Shown: positions 36,300 to 49,598, counted from the first letter of the stretch. The stretch is DNA of 64,000 bases from Congeria kusceri (GCA_027627225.1 CM051032.1:66994320-67058319), one strand, 5' to 3'. Notes: generated by a model from the sequence alone, not told the origin. Made by a program: numbers and translations.

Positions 36300-38760
36300 A
36301 ACCGGTAGCAATACTAATAATACCAATACTAATAATACTAATAATAATGTAAATAATAATAATAATAATACTAATAACAATAATAATAATAGTAAGAATA
36401 ATATTAATAATAATGACGATGATTGTATTTTTGATGAATTGGATGTACCAGCTACAATCCGTGAAGTAGAATCCGTTATACATAACCTGAAAAGGAATAA
36501 ATCATTTGCAGCGGATCCAATCTTTAATGAATACTTTATTGAATAATGTAATATTTTAGCTTCGCATTTAGTCGATATTTTTAACGGTATCCTTAATTCG
36601 GGCATTTATCCAGACTCATGGATGAATGGACTTACTGTACCTATTTTTAAGAAAAATGACCCCATGGATGTTAACAATTACAGAGGCATTACGTTGAATA
36701 GTTGCTTTTCCAAAATATTCACTGGTATCATTAATAAACGTGTCTCAAAATGGGCTGCCGATAATAATATAGTAAGTGATGCACAATTTTTTTGGTTTTA
36801 AAAAAGGGAGTTCCACAGTAGATGCTATATTCGTGTTAAATGCAATAATTAGTAAAATATTAAATGAAAATGGGAAACTAGCATGTGCGTTCATTGATTT
36901 TAAAAAGGCATTCGATAGTATATATAGGAATGGTTTATGGTATAAATTATTTTTTAAACTTGGACTGAGAGGTAAAACTTTACGGGTAATACGGGATATG
37001 TATTCGAAAGTGCGCGCATGCATAAAAGGATGTAAATCGTATTCAGAATTCTTTTAATGCTCTATAGGTTTAAAACAAGGCAAAGTAATGTCCCCAATAT
37101 TGTTTTCTCTCTTTTTAGAAGACCTAGAATTATTCCTTTGCGACGATGTTAATAGTGGCGTATCCATAGATGATCTTACATTTATTTTAATGATGTTTGC
37201 AGATGATATGGTTATCCTTGGGAAAACCCCAACAGATCTCCAACATAGTCTAAATCTTTTACAAAATTACTGTCATACGTGGGGACTTGAAGTAAACCCG
37301 GACAAAAGTAAAGTTTTAGTTTTCAGAAAACGGGGTCCTTTAAAGCTTGATGAAAAGTGGTTTTACAATAACATCCCATTAGAAACTGTAGACAAATTTC
37401 ATCGATTTAGGAACTGTTTTTAACTATACAGGTAGCTTCATACTTAATTGTGAAACCATTTTTGGTAAAGGACTAAAGGCTCTAAATACCCTTACGAACA
37501 ATATCAAAACAGCCCTTCTAAAACCTAGTACCATATGTCAATTATTTGACGCATTTGTAGGATCAGTATTCAGCTACAGTTGTGAAATATGGGGTTTTGG
37601 CAAATTTGCAAAAGTAGAGAGAATTCATCTAAAATTGTGTATAAACCTTCTTAAAGTAAAACAGTCTACATGTTCAATGGCTATTTACGGAGAACTTGGC
37701 CGATATCCACTGTATATCACTAGACACACACGCATTATTAAATATTGGTTAAAAATTTTAAATAGCGACAATATTATTATTAAGAAGTTATACCAAGCAT
37801 TGTTAGATGATTGCATTAAAGGTAAATCTAACTGGTTAATCAATGTTAAATCTCTTTTAGATAGTAGTGGTTTCTCATATGTTTGGGTTACCCCCTATTT
37901 AGTTAATACGAATAGTTTCCATCTAGATTTAAAAAAAAGACTGCTAGATCATTTTTAAACAGTCGTGGTATACTGCTGTTAATAACAGTCGAACTTTGTG
38001 CACTTATAAGCTGTTTAAAACTGATTTTGACTTTGAATATTATCTTGATAAAGTAACATTAAGATATCGTATTGCATTATCTAAACTGAGAGTGTCATCT
38101 CACCAATTAAAAATAGAAACAGGCCGACACGGCAATAACAGAATCGAACATTGTAACAGATATTGCACTTTTTGCAATAAAATTGATTTGGAAGACGAAT
38201 ATCATTTTATATGCATTTGTCCTCAGTATAGTGACATTCGGAAGACATATATAAGTAAATATTACTTTACTAAACCTAGTGTGGTCAAATTTATTAGCCT
38301 ATGTAAATCAAACAATTATAAAACAGTATTGAATTTGTGTAAATATACATACCATGCTTTTAACAGACGAAAAGGTATGATTAATACTGTACAATAGTTG
38401 CAATAATTTGTTGTTCTCTACAGTTGCATATAGTAGTGTACATATTGTACATACTTTGATTAAGCTGTCTCGTATGTTTGTCTTATGTTTTCTTATGAAA
38501 TCTACAAGTCCCTCCTCTGGGCAAGTACTTTATTAAAACACATTTGTTGTAACTTTCTCTGGATTTGGTTTTTTTTGCTATGCGAACTAGAAATAATAAA
38601 TGTTATTTGTTTTATATACATATTAGAATTATAAACTGTGTATATATGTACATATGTTATAAGGTGTCATGTGACTATTATTATCATTCATTGGATCATG
38701 TTACGAAAAACATGTATATGTTTAAGTAACGAAATAAATATGTTGAATCTTGAATCTTTA
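36300..38760 (+). pseudogene. Degenerate LINE (CR1/Jockey-like) reverse transcriptase
   Basis: Remains of a non-LTR retrotransposon ORF2 read through several frames. An Asn-rich AAT tract (36310-36420) leads in frame into the RT N-terminus. Visible RT motifs: FIDFKKAFDS near 36890 (motif A), GLKQGKVMSPILFS near 37070 (motif B), the catalytic FADDMVILG at 37196-37222 (motif C) and KSKVLVFRK near 37305. A C-terminal CTFCNKIDLEDEYHF/CP.Y motif is near 38165-38225, typical of CR1/Jockey-type elements. Defects: in-frame TAA at 36544 and 37055, and frameshifts near 36788 (T run), 37405 and 37955. Stop at 38395-38397, then about 360 bp of 3' UTR ending in two TTGAATC units. The endonuclease is absent, so it is 5'-truncated and inactive. 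Confidence 0.92.
38734..38760 (+). repeat. LINE 3' tail (TTGAATC)n
   Basis: GTTGAATCTTGAATCTTTAA: two 7-bp units closing the LINE, in the position where CR1-like elements carry a short repeat instead of poly-A. Confidence 0.65.
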
Positions 38761-39022
38761 ACCTTGGTGCTGCTGCCTGCAGCGTGCACGGTACAGACTA
38801 ATATGCAACCAAGCCGACGCTCTGATACGAGCTGTCGCGCATTGATAAGTAGAATGAAAATATATTACCGACTTAACTCGCATGATTTAATAATTAAAGA
38901 ATCTCGATAGCCGATAGCAACGGAGCGCAAATGACCATCACCGACTCTGCGCGACTCAAATTTCCCGAGATACTTGATTATCGTCACTCATGTTGAACCG
39001 GTCACTTCCGACAAACCTTGTA
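38761..39022. other. No gene seen
   Basis: Short spacer between LINE and foldback element. Confidence 0.4.
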
Positions 39023-39585
39023 TGGCGTACCCTTTATGCACGGTAGCTAAATATAGATGTAACTGTTGTCATAAAATTGTAACCGCAGTTACAAATTAAT
39101 GACTTCAGTTATACATTTGTAACAGCAGTTACATTTACAGATATAACTGCTGCTACAATTTATACCGAAAGTAATAAAATGACAGTTGTCATAAAATTAT
39201 AACTGTTGTTACACTTTTTTCTGATTCATTTATTTATAAAATATGTATCTTTAAATTGATTTTATAATATAAAAATTCATATTTAAATAAATAAATGCAA
39301 TTTTGACAAAAAGGCATTATATAAGACGTGATTTAATTCGCCAAACAGACTTAGAGCTGATGTTTAGCATTTGGTCAGAAAATTGTAACCGCGGTTATAA
39401 TTTTATAACGATTGCCATATTTTATGACTGTTGGTATACATTATTACTGCAGTTATATTTTTACATGTAACTGCCGTTACAAATTGATAACTGCAATCAT
39501 AAAATTGTAACTGCGGTTACAATTTTATAACAACAGTTACATCTATATTGAGCGTATATGTACTTTTGACCCAAATGGTACGCCA
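39023..39585. mobile_element. Foldback element packed with GTAACNGCNGTTAC palindromes
   Basis: About 563 bp with TGGCGTACC at the left and GGTACGCCA at the right. Just inside, ATAGATGTAACTGTTG faces CAACAGTTACATCTAT. Across the element there are about a dozen GTAAC/GTTAC pairs, many forming near-perfect palindromes such as GTAACTGCGGTTAC. The element can therefore fold both end to end and locally. No coding potential. Target duplication unclear. Confidence 0.75.
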
Positions 39586-40336
39586 TTACCTTGTGGGTAC
39601 TGCGCGTATGCAGACTGTACCAGTTTTGTTTCTCCAAACTGTTAGTTAGATGGATATTTGTGTGATTAATATAGCTGTTTCTAAACTGTTTGTAAGTTGG
39701 TATTATCGGCCGACAGTCAACAATAAACTCACATGTTGATTTTTTTTACAGTCAATGCATCGCCATATTTATTGTTTTTACATCTAATGGATCGTTGATT
39801 ATTACCAATCATAATGATATTCGTTTTGTAATTGTTAATGTTTCAAATATATAAACATTTCATTCTAATGTTTTATGAGCTTAATATAAATATAGCCACA
39901 CGAAAATATGAGTTCGCTGTTCGAGTATGAAAATTTACTTATTTCATTTTAAATAATATGGAAAAATAATATTAAATGCGTTTAGAATATAGATCTATGG
40001 ATAAATTTGATTGTTCTTTTAGAAAGCACCAAATCGACATATGTATCAGTTTAAAATATTAATGAAGGATTTTCAATTTACATTCTTTACAAACATTTAC
40101 CACATACGCCGAATATCGTTTTAAAGGATATTTCTTGTTCTAAGTATCATTAAGTATCATTAAATTTTGTCAATGAACAACCACGAGACGGACTTCGTGT
40201 AAAATTTGATTAAAGCTGCAGGACTAATTGGCCATGAGGTCAGACGGTCAATGTCCCATACGTGTAAGATAAGTTATGAATGAAAGTGAACACAGCTTAG
40301 ATGGCTACATGATGTGTTTCGCTTCCAGATGCACGT
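39586..40336. other. No gene seen
   Basis: Very AT-rich. No features recognised. Confidence 0.4.
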
Positions 40337-40525
40337 ATTTGGGAAGATGATGACGATGATGAGGATGTTTTTGATGTTGTTGATGATGATAATGATGATG
40401 ATTGCAATGATAGCAATGATGATGGTGATTACGATGATGATTATTGATGATTAATGATTGATGCTGCTGCTGCTAATGATGATGAGGACGACGACGACGA
40501 TGATGATTACGGTGATGACAATTAC
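40337..40525. repeat. (GAT)n tract
   Basis: Imperfect GATGATGAT with GCTGCTGCT and GACGACGACGA patches. Confidence 0.9.
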
Positions 40526-40849
40526 ATTGTATATCTAATTATTATTATAAAAATATTTTATTTATCATTTGCCAGTTTTTAGGTGGTTCAGGTTTCTGGA
40601 AGAATTCTGAAGAAAAAACATCAACACACTAATAATGCACTAACAATATGTTGTTTTTACTTATGTATATTTCTTTTTTTTCTTATTATCGACCGAATTG
40701 TTGCTTTGTCTAGCTGTTTCCCGTAATTTATAAACACAACCTCCATATCCATTACAGATTGCTTATTCTTTTATATTAGTTTACATTTTAAGAAATATAG
40801 TTAAACACACCAGACCACCTTCCCCCATAAACGTATTTCCTTTTTTTTT

Positions 40850-40975
40850 GATTTTCTGATGTTTTGTGAAATAGTTATCTGTGAATTATATGCTCACCTG
40901 TTGTCACAATATATGTATTATGTATAATGTGACCTGTGAAACATAATAAATATCAGTTCTGTTCTGTTCTAATAA
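40850..40975 (+). mobile_element. Possible LINE 3' end
   Basis: AT-rich 3'UTR-like DNA ending ATAATAAATATCAG and (TTCTG)n. A short pentamer tail of this kind is typical of truncated LINE copies. No coding part remains, so this is tentative. Confidence 0.35.
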
Positions 40976-41009
40976 CCACTTAACAGGACTCCTATCCGGG
41001 ACGTTGTAA

Positions 41010-41324
41010 TGCACCTATCAATATTTTCCCCCGGGGGGAGCGGCGGGCATATCCGGGACTTTAGATGAAACAATTACCGACCGGCGGGAATTTGACACGC
41101 CGAATTATTCCGGGTCCCGGGAAATAGACTGTTCGGATTTTAGATCCCTGTAATATTGATGCACCAATTGAGCATACCCCTTTGGGGGGGGGGGGGGGGG
41201 TTGACAAAAATGCTAAACTCTAGGGTGGGGAATTAGATCCCCCAAAATATAATTGGTCAAATTCCCATGGGATTGCCCGCCGCTCCCCCCCCCCCCTTGT
41301 TGAGGGAAAATATTGATGGGTGCA
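41010..41324. mobile_element. PIF/Harbinger-like MITE with TAA duplication, copy 2
   Basis: 315 bp between TGCACCTATCAATATTTTCC and AATATTGATGGGTGCA, flanked by TAA on both sides (41007-41009, 41325-41327), as in copy 1. A poly-G run (about 41185-41200) and poly-C run (about 41284-41296) are prominent. Confidence 0.85.
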
Positions 41325-42275
41325 TAAATGAGAGCAGTTGAGAAGTAAACATGTTGTTACAACATGGTCACAGGAAAAGGTGTAAACATGAAATGAAAGT
41401 AAATTTTATTTGGACCCATAATTATGCAAAAAGTCATAGGCCAAACTGCAATCATGTGAATGTATTACATTAAAGTTCATTTAAATGCATGAAAAAGTTA
41501 AAACGAAAATATCATTGGCATTGTTAAATATTAAGCTAAAACGACGTTGGAAACGATGATTCTTAAATGAACTACGGTGTTTATTTGAGTAAAAATAAGT
41601 TGAAAATCATATACAAAAATTAATCAGAAGTAAGTAGTTGTATTCGATTTTGTTTGACTTTTACACTTGTTTATGTAAATCCTTCATACATACACTAACA
41701 TAAAACAAATGCTTGGCCGTTGTTGTTGTTTTTGGCTTTTGTGTTTTTCCCATTTGTTGAGGATTTTTGTCGTTGGTTAGTTTTTCGGGTTTTTTTTCTT
41801 TTTTTGCCGGAAGCATTTTTCATATAATTTTTCAACCGTTGTCAAAAACTGACGGACCGACTCGCAGCCAATTGTTACATCAAAAATTTGACAATTTTGT
41901 AATGATTCATCACATATGCAGTGCTGGAGAAGAGACTTTTGTCACAAATTGTTGATGCTCTTTTTGAATAATTTTGTTTTCGACACTGTTTGCTCGGGAA
42001 AAAATGTATACCTTCATGCGTAATGCATTTTCTTTAAACTATTCAACGAGATTTATCGTCATATAATTGTCAAAAATAATATTCATTGTATATTCTTATC
42101 AATATGACGCTGATAATTAACATTTATATTGTAAAATTACATAATTCTTAATGTATATAAATCATTCAAATTCAAATAAAGTCTAGTAACACAATGCTCT
42201 TTTAATAATGAGTGTTTAACAAAACAAACTCCGCGTTCGCTAAATGTATTAAAATTATAAAGGGAGTGTGTATTT
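41325..42275. other. No gene seen
   Basis: AT-rich. A 62-codon frame at 41767-41955 has no recognised domain. Confidence 0.4.
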
Positions 42276-42440
42276 AAGAAATAATTTGTATCGTGCTTTA
42301 TCGGTCAATAAACGATTTAGAGTTCTGATATGTAGGAATTAAACCACGAACACCTTCTTAGTTTAATTCATACGCATCAGAATTCCAAATCGTTGTTTAT
42401 TAGCCGATAAACAGCTCTAAATCGAAAATTATTTCTTAAT
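42276..42440. mobile_element. Hairpin MITE, family H, copy 2
   Basis: About 165 bp. The left arm AAGAAATAATTTGTATCG, TTATCGGTCAATAAACGATT, AGTTCTGATATGTAGGAATT pairs with CATACGCATCAGAATTCC, AATCGTTGTTTATTAGCCGA, CGAAAATTATTTCTT. Confidence 0.85.
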
Positions 42441-42805
42441 AAAACACGTTTTCAGATGCGCTACCTGTGACGTAACATTCATTTCCGCATGCATGGAAGA
42501 CCCACGCGTAGAAAATGCAGACATTCATAAAAACCGTTAGCTCTCTTTCCGACAAACCTTCGTAATTCCCAGCATCTACACGTAAATTTATTTCTGCAGT
42601 GGCTATTTCCTTATCGACACATGAATCCTGCCTGTTTAGCGAAATATAAGAAACAAAAGTTATAAGTCATCTTAACATGGCATTCCAAAGAGAAACGTTT
42701 TTCACAGGTTTGTTTCTTAAGTTGGGAAAGCCAGCATGTAAGTCAGAAAACAATATTGCGTACACACTATACAGTTCCGAACTCACGCCCACGCGAGAAC
42801 AATTA

Positions 42806-43513
42806 GGCATTACAAATATGTTTGTTTCAAGTTACCCTACCTACCCTGAAAAAAATGCCTCGACCATAGAACATTTAATTGGGTTTGTCAGATATAGTTT
42901 TGTTTTATTTACCTTTTTTCAATAATTAAATGTGTTTTGGGCTTTCATTAACTTTTGAAAACTGGAAGTTTGAACTTCCGGACCTCTGATTTTGGAAGTT
43001 TTGCTCATATTATTTGGAAGTTTTGACAGTATTGCGCTACATACGTCCTGATTTAGAAATGAAATTAAGTAATGTATAAAATTTAAGGTGTTTTTAAGGC
43101 CAGTTCTTTTTCATCAAGTGTTTATATGCCAATTTATTCAGTGAAAGAGGTATACATTTAGATAAATTAGTTAATTTTTCTTCTAAATTGTTCATCCTTA
43201 CATGATGGAACTTCCATGGCTGAAATTTTGGAAGTTCTGCAACTTCCATGGCTGCAATTTTGGAAGTCCTGTGACAAAAACTGGGAGTAAATACTCCCAA
43301 GCTTCCCTTCATGAAAGCCCTGTGTTTTTGGATAAATAAATGTGTTGTTTTGATAGCATCCACTTATAAACAATGTTTAAGGATATTACTGGTATGTTTT
43401 GAATATTTATTCAGTTTTAGAATCTGACCAATTTACAAACAAAAAATCAAAAAATCCCGACCTACCTACCCCAATTTTGTTGGGCATGTAACCTGAAACA
43501 AACATATTTTTAC
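42806..43513. mobile_element. TIR element family M1, copy 3, interrupted
   Basis: Left part 42806-42938 and right part 43321-43513 together reconstitute an M1 copy (GGCATTACAAATATGTTTG to CTGAAACAAACATATTTTTA). It is split by a 382-bp insertion plus an 8-bp duplication. The short frame at 42677-42925 belongs to it. Confidence 0.85.
42939..43320. mobile_element. hAT-like MITE nested in M1
   Basis: 382 bp with terminal inverted repeats GGGCTTTCAT and ATGAAAGCCC, flanked by an exact 8-bp duplication TGTGTTTT (42931-42938 and 43321-43328). Eight-base duplications are typical of hAT transposition. Internal CTTCCATGGCTG repeats (near 43210 and 43240) give local symmetry. Not coding. Insertion postdates the M1 copy. 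Confidence 0.9.
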
Positions 43514-43619
43514 CGTGGAGTGTACGAGTGTGTGCGTGTATGCGTGTGTGTGTGTGTATTTCGAATGTATGAGGTTCTTCCGCGCCGAATCTGCACTATG
43601 TGAAGACCTGGAGAGTGTC

Positions 43620-43870
43620 CCAGCACCCCTGCCTAATTTACTTTTAGAGTCCCAGCGAAAGTTGGGACGAATTTTGATTCATAGCTGCAAATTCCAGCTA
43701 TTTTATTTTTGTACCGAAATATCGTGTTGTGGCATTGTGCCGTGGGGGGACCGGAGTACCAAGAGGAAAACCCACCTGTTCGGTATGAAGACCACCAACC
43801 AAACTCCCGTGCGTCGTGACCTCGACCGCAGCGGTAGGAAGCTAGTGTGCCAACCACTGCTCTAGCCGGA
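43620..43870 (-). mobile_element. tRNA-derived SINE (S3 type)
   Basis: Minus-strand tRNA-like head (GAGCAGTGGTTGGCACACTA) followed on that strand by GGGAGTTTGGTTGGTGG, ACCGAACAGGTGGGTTTTCC and a body ending near TTTCGCTGGGACTCTAAAAG. It shares ACCAACCAAACTC-type sequence with 14040-14165. The 116-codon frame here is a by-product. Confidence 0.55.
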
Positions 43871-43929
43871 CAGCCTTGGAGTGTTCGACTTTCCGACTGT
43901 TACCTTAACCGATCCTCAAAGACAGTAAT

Positions 43930-44173
43930 TGAGGTGTGTCGTGGGAAACCCGGGCTAAATGCTTCTGCGTAAAGTGTCGTCGTGGACCAGCCTTTGCAGT
44001 CCGCGCAGGCTAATCCAGGACGACACTTTCCGCTTTTATTTGTATTTTCTGTTTCAATGAAGTCTCTCCTAAACATATATCCACTGTAGGCGGAAAGTGA
44101 CGTCCCGGATTAGCCTGTGTGGACGACACTTTACGCACATGCATTAAGCTCGTGTTTCCCACGACACGCCTCA
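43930..44173. mobile_element. Foldback MITE, family M2, copy 5
   Basis: Full-length copy from TGAGGTGTGTCGTGGGAAAC to CCCACGACACGCCTCA with paired interior arms. The 107-codon minus frame is a shadow. Confidence 0.88.
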
Positions 44174-44652
44174 TATGTGTACTGTACCATTCAAATCTAA
44201 ATACAAGGTAAAATAGCGGCCAACGTTTCTCAAATAGCATTTTGATTGCCGTATTTATCAGCTCACATGCTATGATATATTTAACTACAGGATTACATAA
44301 GTAATGGGAATGATAATGAGTCACATAATTCATTATGAATTAGTCAATGCATTCATATCCGATTTCTTCCTCAGCGAAGCGAATATGTATTAAAATAACA
44401 AATATTTTAAATAAAATAATCCCCAATTTTGTGATTCCTATTTCTTCCAACCAGTACTATGAAATTTCGCAATGTAAGTAAGCTTTCATGCGACGAAAGA
44501 ACTACTATATAACAAGACACGCGCATAGATTTCCATATACAAAGAACAAATTCACCATTGTTGAACAACCAATAAACAAACCGAAAAAAATAGTTCCGAA
44601 GCCGTAAAATATAGTTCGCATTGAAATGGCAGAACATGTGGTCAGGTCATGT
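44174..44652. other. No gene seen
   Basis: AT-rich spacer. The 76-codon minus frame at 44407-44637 shows no domain. Confidence 0.4.
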
Positions 44653-44803
44653 TAGAATCGCAATACTTTTCGCTTTATCGTTGTTAATCGGCTTATAAAC
44701 CACGATTGATCGTTCAGATGCGATCTATTGATTCCTATGCATCGGAACTCCAAATCGTTGTTTATTACCCCATAAACAACGATTATGCGAAAATTATTTC
44801 TTG
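44653..44803. mobile_element. Hairpin MITE, family H, copy 3
   Basis: About 151 bp. CTTTATCGTTGTTAATCGGC and GTTCAGATGCGATC face GCATCGGAACTCCAAATCG, TTGTTTATTACCCCATAAAC and GCGAAAATTATTTCTT. More decayed than copy 2. Confidence 0.75.
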
Positions 44804-45086
44804 AATATTATCTCACAAATACATCGTATTTCAAATAGTTTTCGTTTCGTTGATATTATTCCAGAACATCTTGAAAGTCAGTGACCGGTTATGTTTATAT
44901 TTTGCTAATGAAATGCGAGCACATGTTTAGGAAGAATAATTTCACTTTTTTGTACGTGGCATTAGATTAATAACGTGCATTTTGTGATTCGAGCGAGCAT
45001 CCTTTCATTTCATGATGGTCTCTCTCAGTTGCTGATTTTGTGTGTTACCATTTCGTTCATCTTTCGATAGTTTACGCTGTCTTAAA

Positions 45087-45588
45087 GGGACTTGTTCACA
45101 GATTGGGACATTTTTTGAAGTGTGTCATTAAATGCCTTAAATTGTTAGATTTAAACATCGGAACTCTAGAGCTCCATTATAATAACAAGAATAGAATTAA
45201 AAAAGAGAAATTAAATGAAAAAAGTTTGTCCCTATCGGGGCTCGAACTAGTGCCCTTTGGATTAAAAGGTTATCGCCGTAACCACTCGGCCATCCGGACT
45301 GTTATAAGAAGTCTGCGTTTAATACTTGATATAAGTGATCCACGTGTTGTTACAAAATTTAACGGAAACAACAGAAACATTCCAAATTATTCAATCGTTT
45401 GGCGTTTGTAACGCTTTATAATTTTATCAATTTCAAATGATCACTATTCATAGACGAAACTGTATTTTCATAATGAGTCTACGCCATTAGTGTCATTTCG
45501 CTCCCTGGTGTACAGTGTTCTTTTATTTTTTGAATCTGTGACAAAAAGTTGGGAAAATGTCATTTTGACAATCTGTGAACAAGTCCCT
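45087..45588 (-). mobile_element. TIR element with tRNA-like Pol III core, copy C
   Basis: TTAA (45083-45086) plus AGGGACTTGTTCACAGATTG on the left; CAATCTGTGAACAAGTCCCT plus TTAA (45589-45592) on the right. The outermost 20 bp are perfect inverses. The tRNA-like core is on the minus strand: A box TGGCCGAGTGG (45292-45282), B box AGTTCGAGCCC (45248-45238), anticodon-loop-like CTTTTAATCC. The 123-codon plus frame at 45040-45411 is an artefact. Confidence 0.88.
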
Positions 45589-45961
45589 TTAAGGCGCGTG
45601 GCGTTAGAGCCATACATACAGAAAAAACACGAACACGGTAGTATTCAAAATATAACATTTTATTTGCTTTCATTAACCAACATGGAATACCGAGTTATCT
45701 CGGTCTTTTAACAGATTCGATGAATAAAACCTGTTTAACGAAACGTGTAAGTTAACAACAAACAACTGGAAGGCACAAATGTAATATAATCGATGTCATT
45801 GTGACTCACTTAAAAATACAATATTCAAACAAGGCACCAATGCGCTATTTTGGCAACAGAATAGAATTCGTAACAGCAATCTCAATATTTTCGTTGTGAG
45901 TTCGTTACGTCGATACCTATAAAAGGCAAAAGTAGATCTATATTAAATTAATTTATTTTAT

Positions 45962-46110
45962 TTTATTTGAAATCCTGATTTTTCTTACAAAAATATACGA
46001 TTCTTACAACTTTCAAGCATAAGTATATTAAATAAAAAAATTGATTTTATTTGAACTTCTGATTTTTCGTACAAAAATATACAATTCTGACAACTTACAA
46101 CAACAAACGT
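45962..46110. repeat. Direct duplication, about 80 bp apart
   Basis: TTATTTGAAATCCTGATTTT with CTTACAAAAATATACGATTC, repeated as TTATTTGAACTTCTGATTTT with CGTACAAAAATATACAATTC. Confidence 0.85.
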
Positions 46111-46749
46111 CAACCAGTAGGAATGGAATGGCACACTTTCACCGTCAATGACTAGGAGCACTTCATCATTCAAATATAAAACTATTACAATATAGAAAAA
46201 TATAGAAATTCGCACCAAACAAGTACACAAGAGCTGGCACAACATGCAAACAACTATCATAACAAGAAATAAACTCAGAAAAGCAACTAATAAATAAAAT
46301 AAAACAAGAAAACAAAAAGGATAAGAAATAATTGTTCAATACTGCAGTCACCCATGACTTCAATTTTGTTTTTAAAGTAGCAAATATAACCTAAAGCTCA
46401 GAGAGGGTTGTGTTAGTTCGACATATGTAATTGCAAATTACAGAAAAAAAGAAGGATGTTCCGATTAACATATTTTAAATACTAAGCTAAGCTATGCTAT
46501 AAATAGACCCTGCACGTGACGGCACGCGTCTGTCACGCGCAGGGATGGACACACTGTGTCACGTGACCTAGAAGGTCTACCCATTTGTTTTCTGCAACCA
46601 GTCCATGATACGAAAATGATTTGAACACAAAGTATTGCACAAAGTTGGTTCACTAATATTTACTTCTACTTACAGTGTAACATATAAAGAAACATGCAAT
46701 ATATATTTTGAATAATATTTCTATTTTGCGTTAATTTTACTACTTTGAT
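46111..46749. other. No gene seen; presumed KLF 3' flank
   Basis: AT-rich and repeat-poor. A GC-rich palindromic patch (GCACGCGTCTGTCACGCGC) lies near 46528. Confidence 0.4.
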
Positions 46750-46755
46750 TTTATT
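46750..46755 (-). terminator. Candidate poly(A) signal of the KLF gene
   Basis: AATAAA on the minus strand, the first such hexamer downstream of the stop codon, giving a 3' UTR of about 0.83 kb. An ATTAAA variant near 47080 is an alternative. Confidence 0.45.
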
Positions 46756-47583
46756 TTGTAAATAAATTATGTTAGCACTTGTGAATAATATAACAGCTAA
46801 TAATATAAATATATAATGTAAGTTTTTATATACGTAGTCAACATAAGCACCGAAGTTACAAAACTAAAAAGTTGCGGTGCGCGTCGATTTGATTAATATT
46901 TTGTTGTAGCTACATAGGTATAAACGTTCCGAGTTCGCTACATAATTCAAACAGTGAAAGAATATAATACAGGCAGATTTACAAATCAACAACTCCAGAA
47001 CTGCAACATGATCATCATGACCAGCAACAAAACCAACGAAGCGTGAAAGATAAACTAGGTACAGGTCCGATTTGACATGTTTAATACACGTTTACAATAT
47101 TTACAGAGCATTTGTTATTCAGACCCGTTTCGCTAGTTCCAGCAATCACAGTTCGTGTGTGACCCGGATACATTGACAATGTATCGTATTTGAAACGAAA
47201 TGTGCATCTCGGTTCACCCTCCCCTCTCTAGAAAGCCACTAGGGGCGACCAGCACCGCCTACGTGGTCCCTAAAAAGGGCCCAAAAGGTGACCGCTGTCC
47301 GGCTAAACTGAACCAGTCAGTTACAATCTCTATGCGCTAACAGCGCTCAACGATCCATTCAGTTTAAGAAACTATTACCTAATCACAACGCAACATCGTG
47401 CACAAAATACAGAACCATTACAACATTACTACATCAAAATATGCAAGTAAGGCATTCAACAATTTTGTTCTGACAATATTTTGTTCTCAACAGTTTGTTC
47501 CATGGATCACCTTTCATTGGCATCAGCCAGCTCGACAAGACTTGCGCCATCATATGTCCAGCCCCTAAAACTGTCCACCAGGC

Positions 47584-49383
<1,800 letters not shown>

Positions 49384-49484
49384 TTTTTGAAGTCCAGTTT
49401 ATTATTCAACTATTTTTAATGATGAAACTGCATCTAAGACAATATCTGTAATAATAACATGTGTCCGTAACGAAACGTTCATAA

Positions 49485-49575
49485 GTTAGGTACTGAACAG
49501 TACGAATCATGCAGTGTATATGTACGCCCAGCCAATCGGATTGCGTCGCTATTTTTACATCGTATATAAGCAGCG
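49485..49575 (-). promoter_or_regulatory. Candidate KLF core promoter
   Basis: On the minus strand, CATATACAC (TATA-like, T at 49520) lies 26 bp before an initiator-like TTCAGTA (A at 49494), giving a 5' UTR of about 110 nt. An inverted CCAAT (GATTGGC, 49531-49537) lies upstream. A second TATA-like TTATATA is at 49569-49563. Prediction only. Confidence 0.4.
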
Positions 49576-49598
49576 AAATCGCTGAAATATATCAGACC
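49531..49598 (+). promoter_or_regulatory. Candidate divergent plus-strand promoter
   Basis: GCCAATCGG (49531-49539), TATATAAG (49563-49570) and initiator-like TCAGACC (A at 49594). Spacing is canonical: TATA about 31 bp and CCAAT about 62 bp upstream of the initiator. It points away from the KLF gene, and no reading frame of note follows. Alternatively the CCAAT box may serve KLF. Confidence 0.35.

Noticed and set aside
36300..38400. Endogenous retrovirus or LTR element
   Set aside because: RT motifs and the C-terminal Cys/His motif fit a non-LTR LINE. No LTRs, gag, protease or integrase are visible.
43515..43865. 116-residue protein
   Set aside because: Overlaps a tRNA-derived SINE, with both strands open.
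45233..45300. Functional tRNA gene (minus strand)
   Set aside because: Same element family as 19080-19546, without a pairing acceptor stem.
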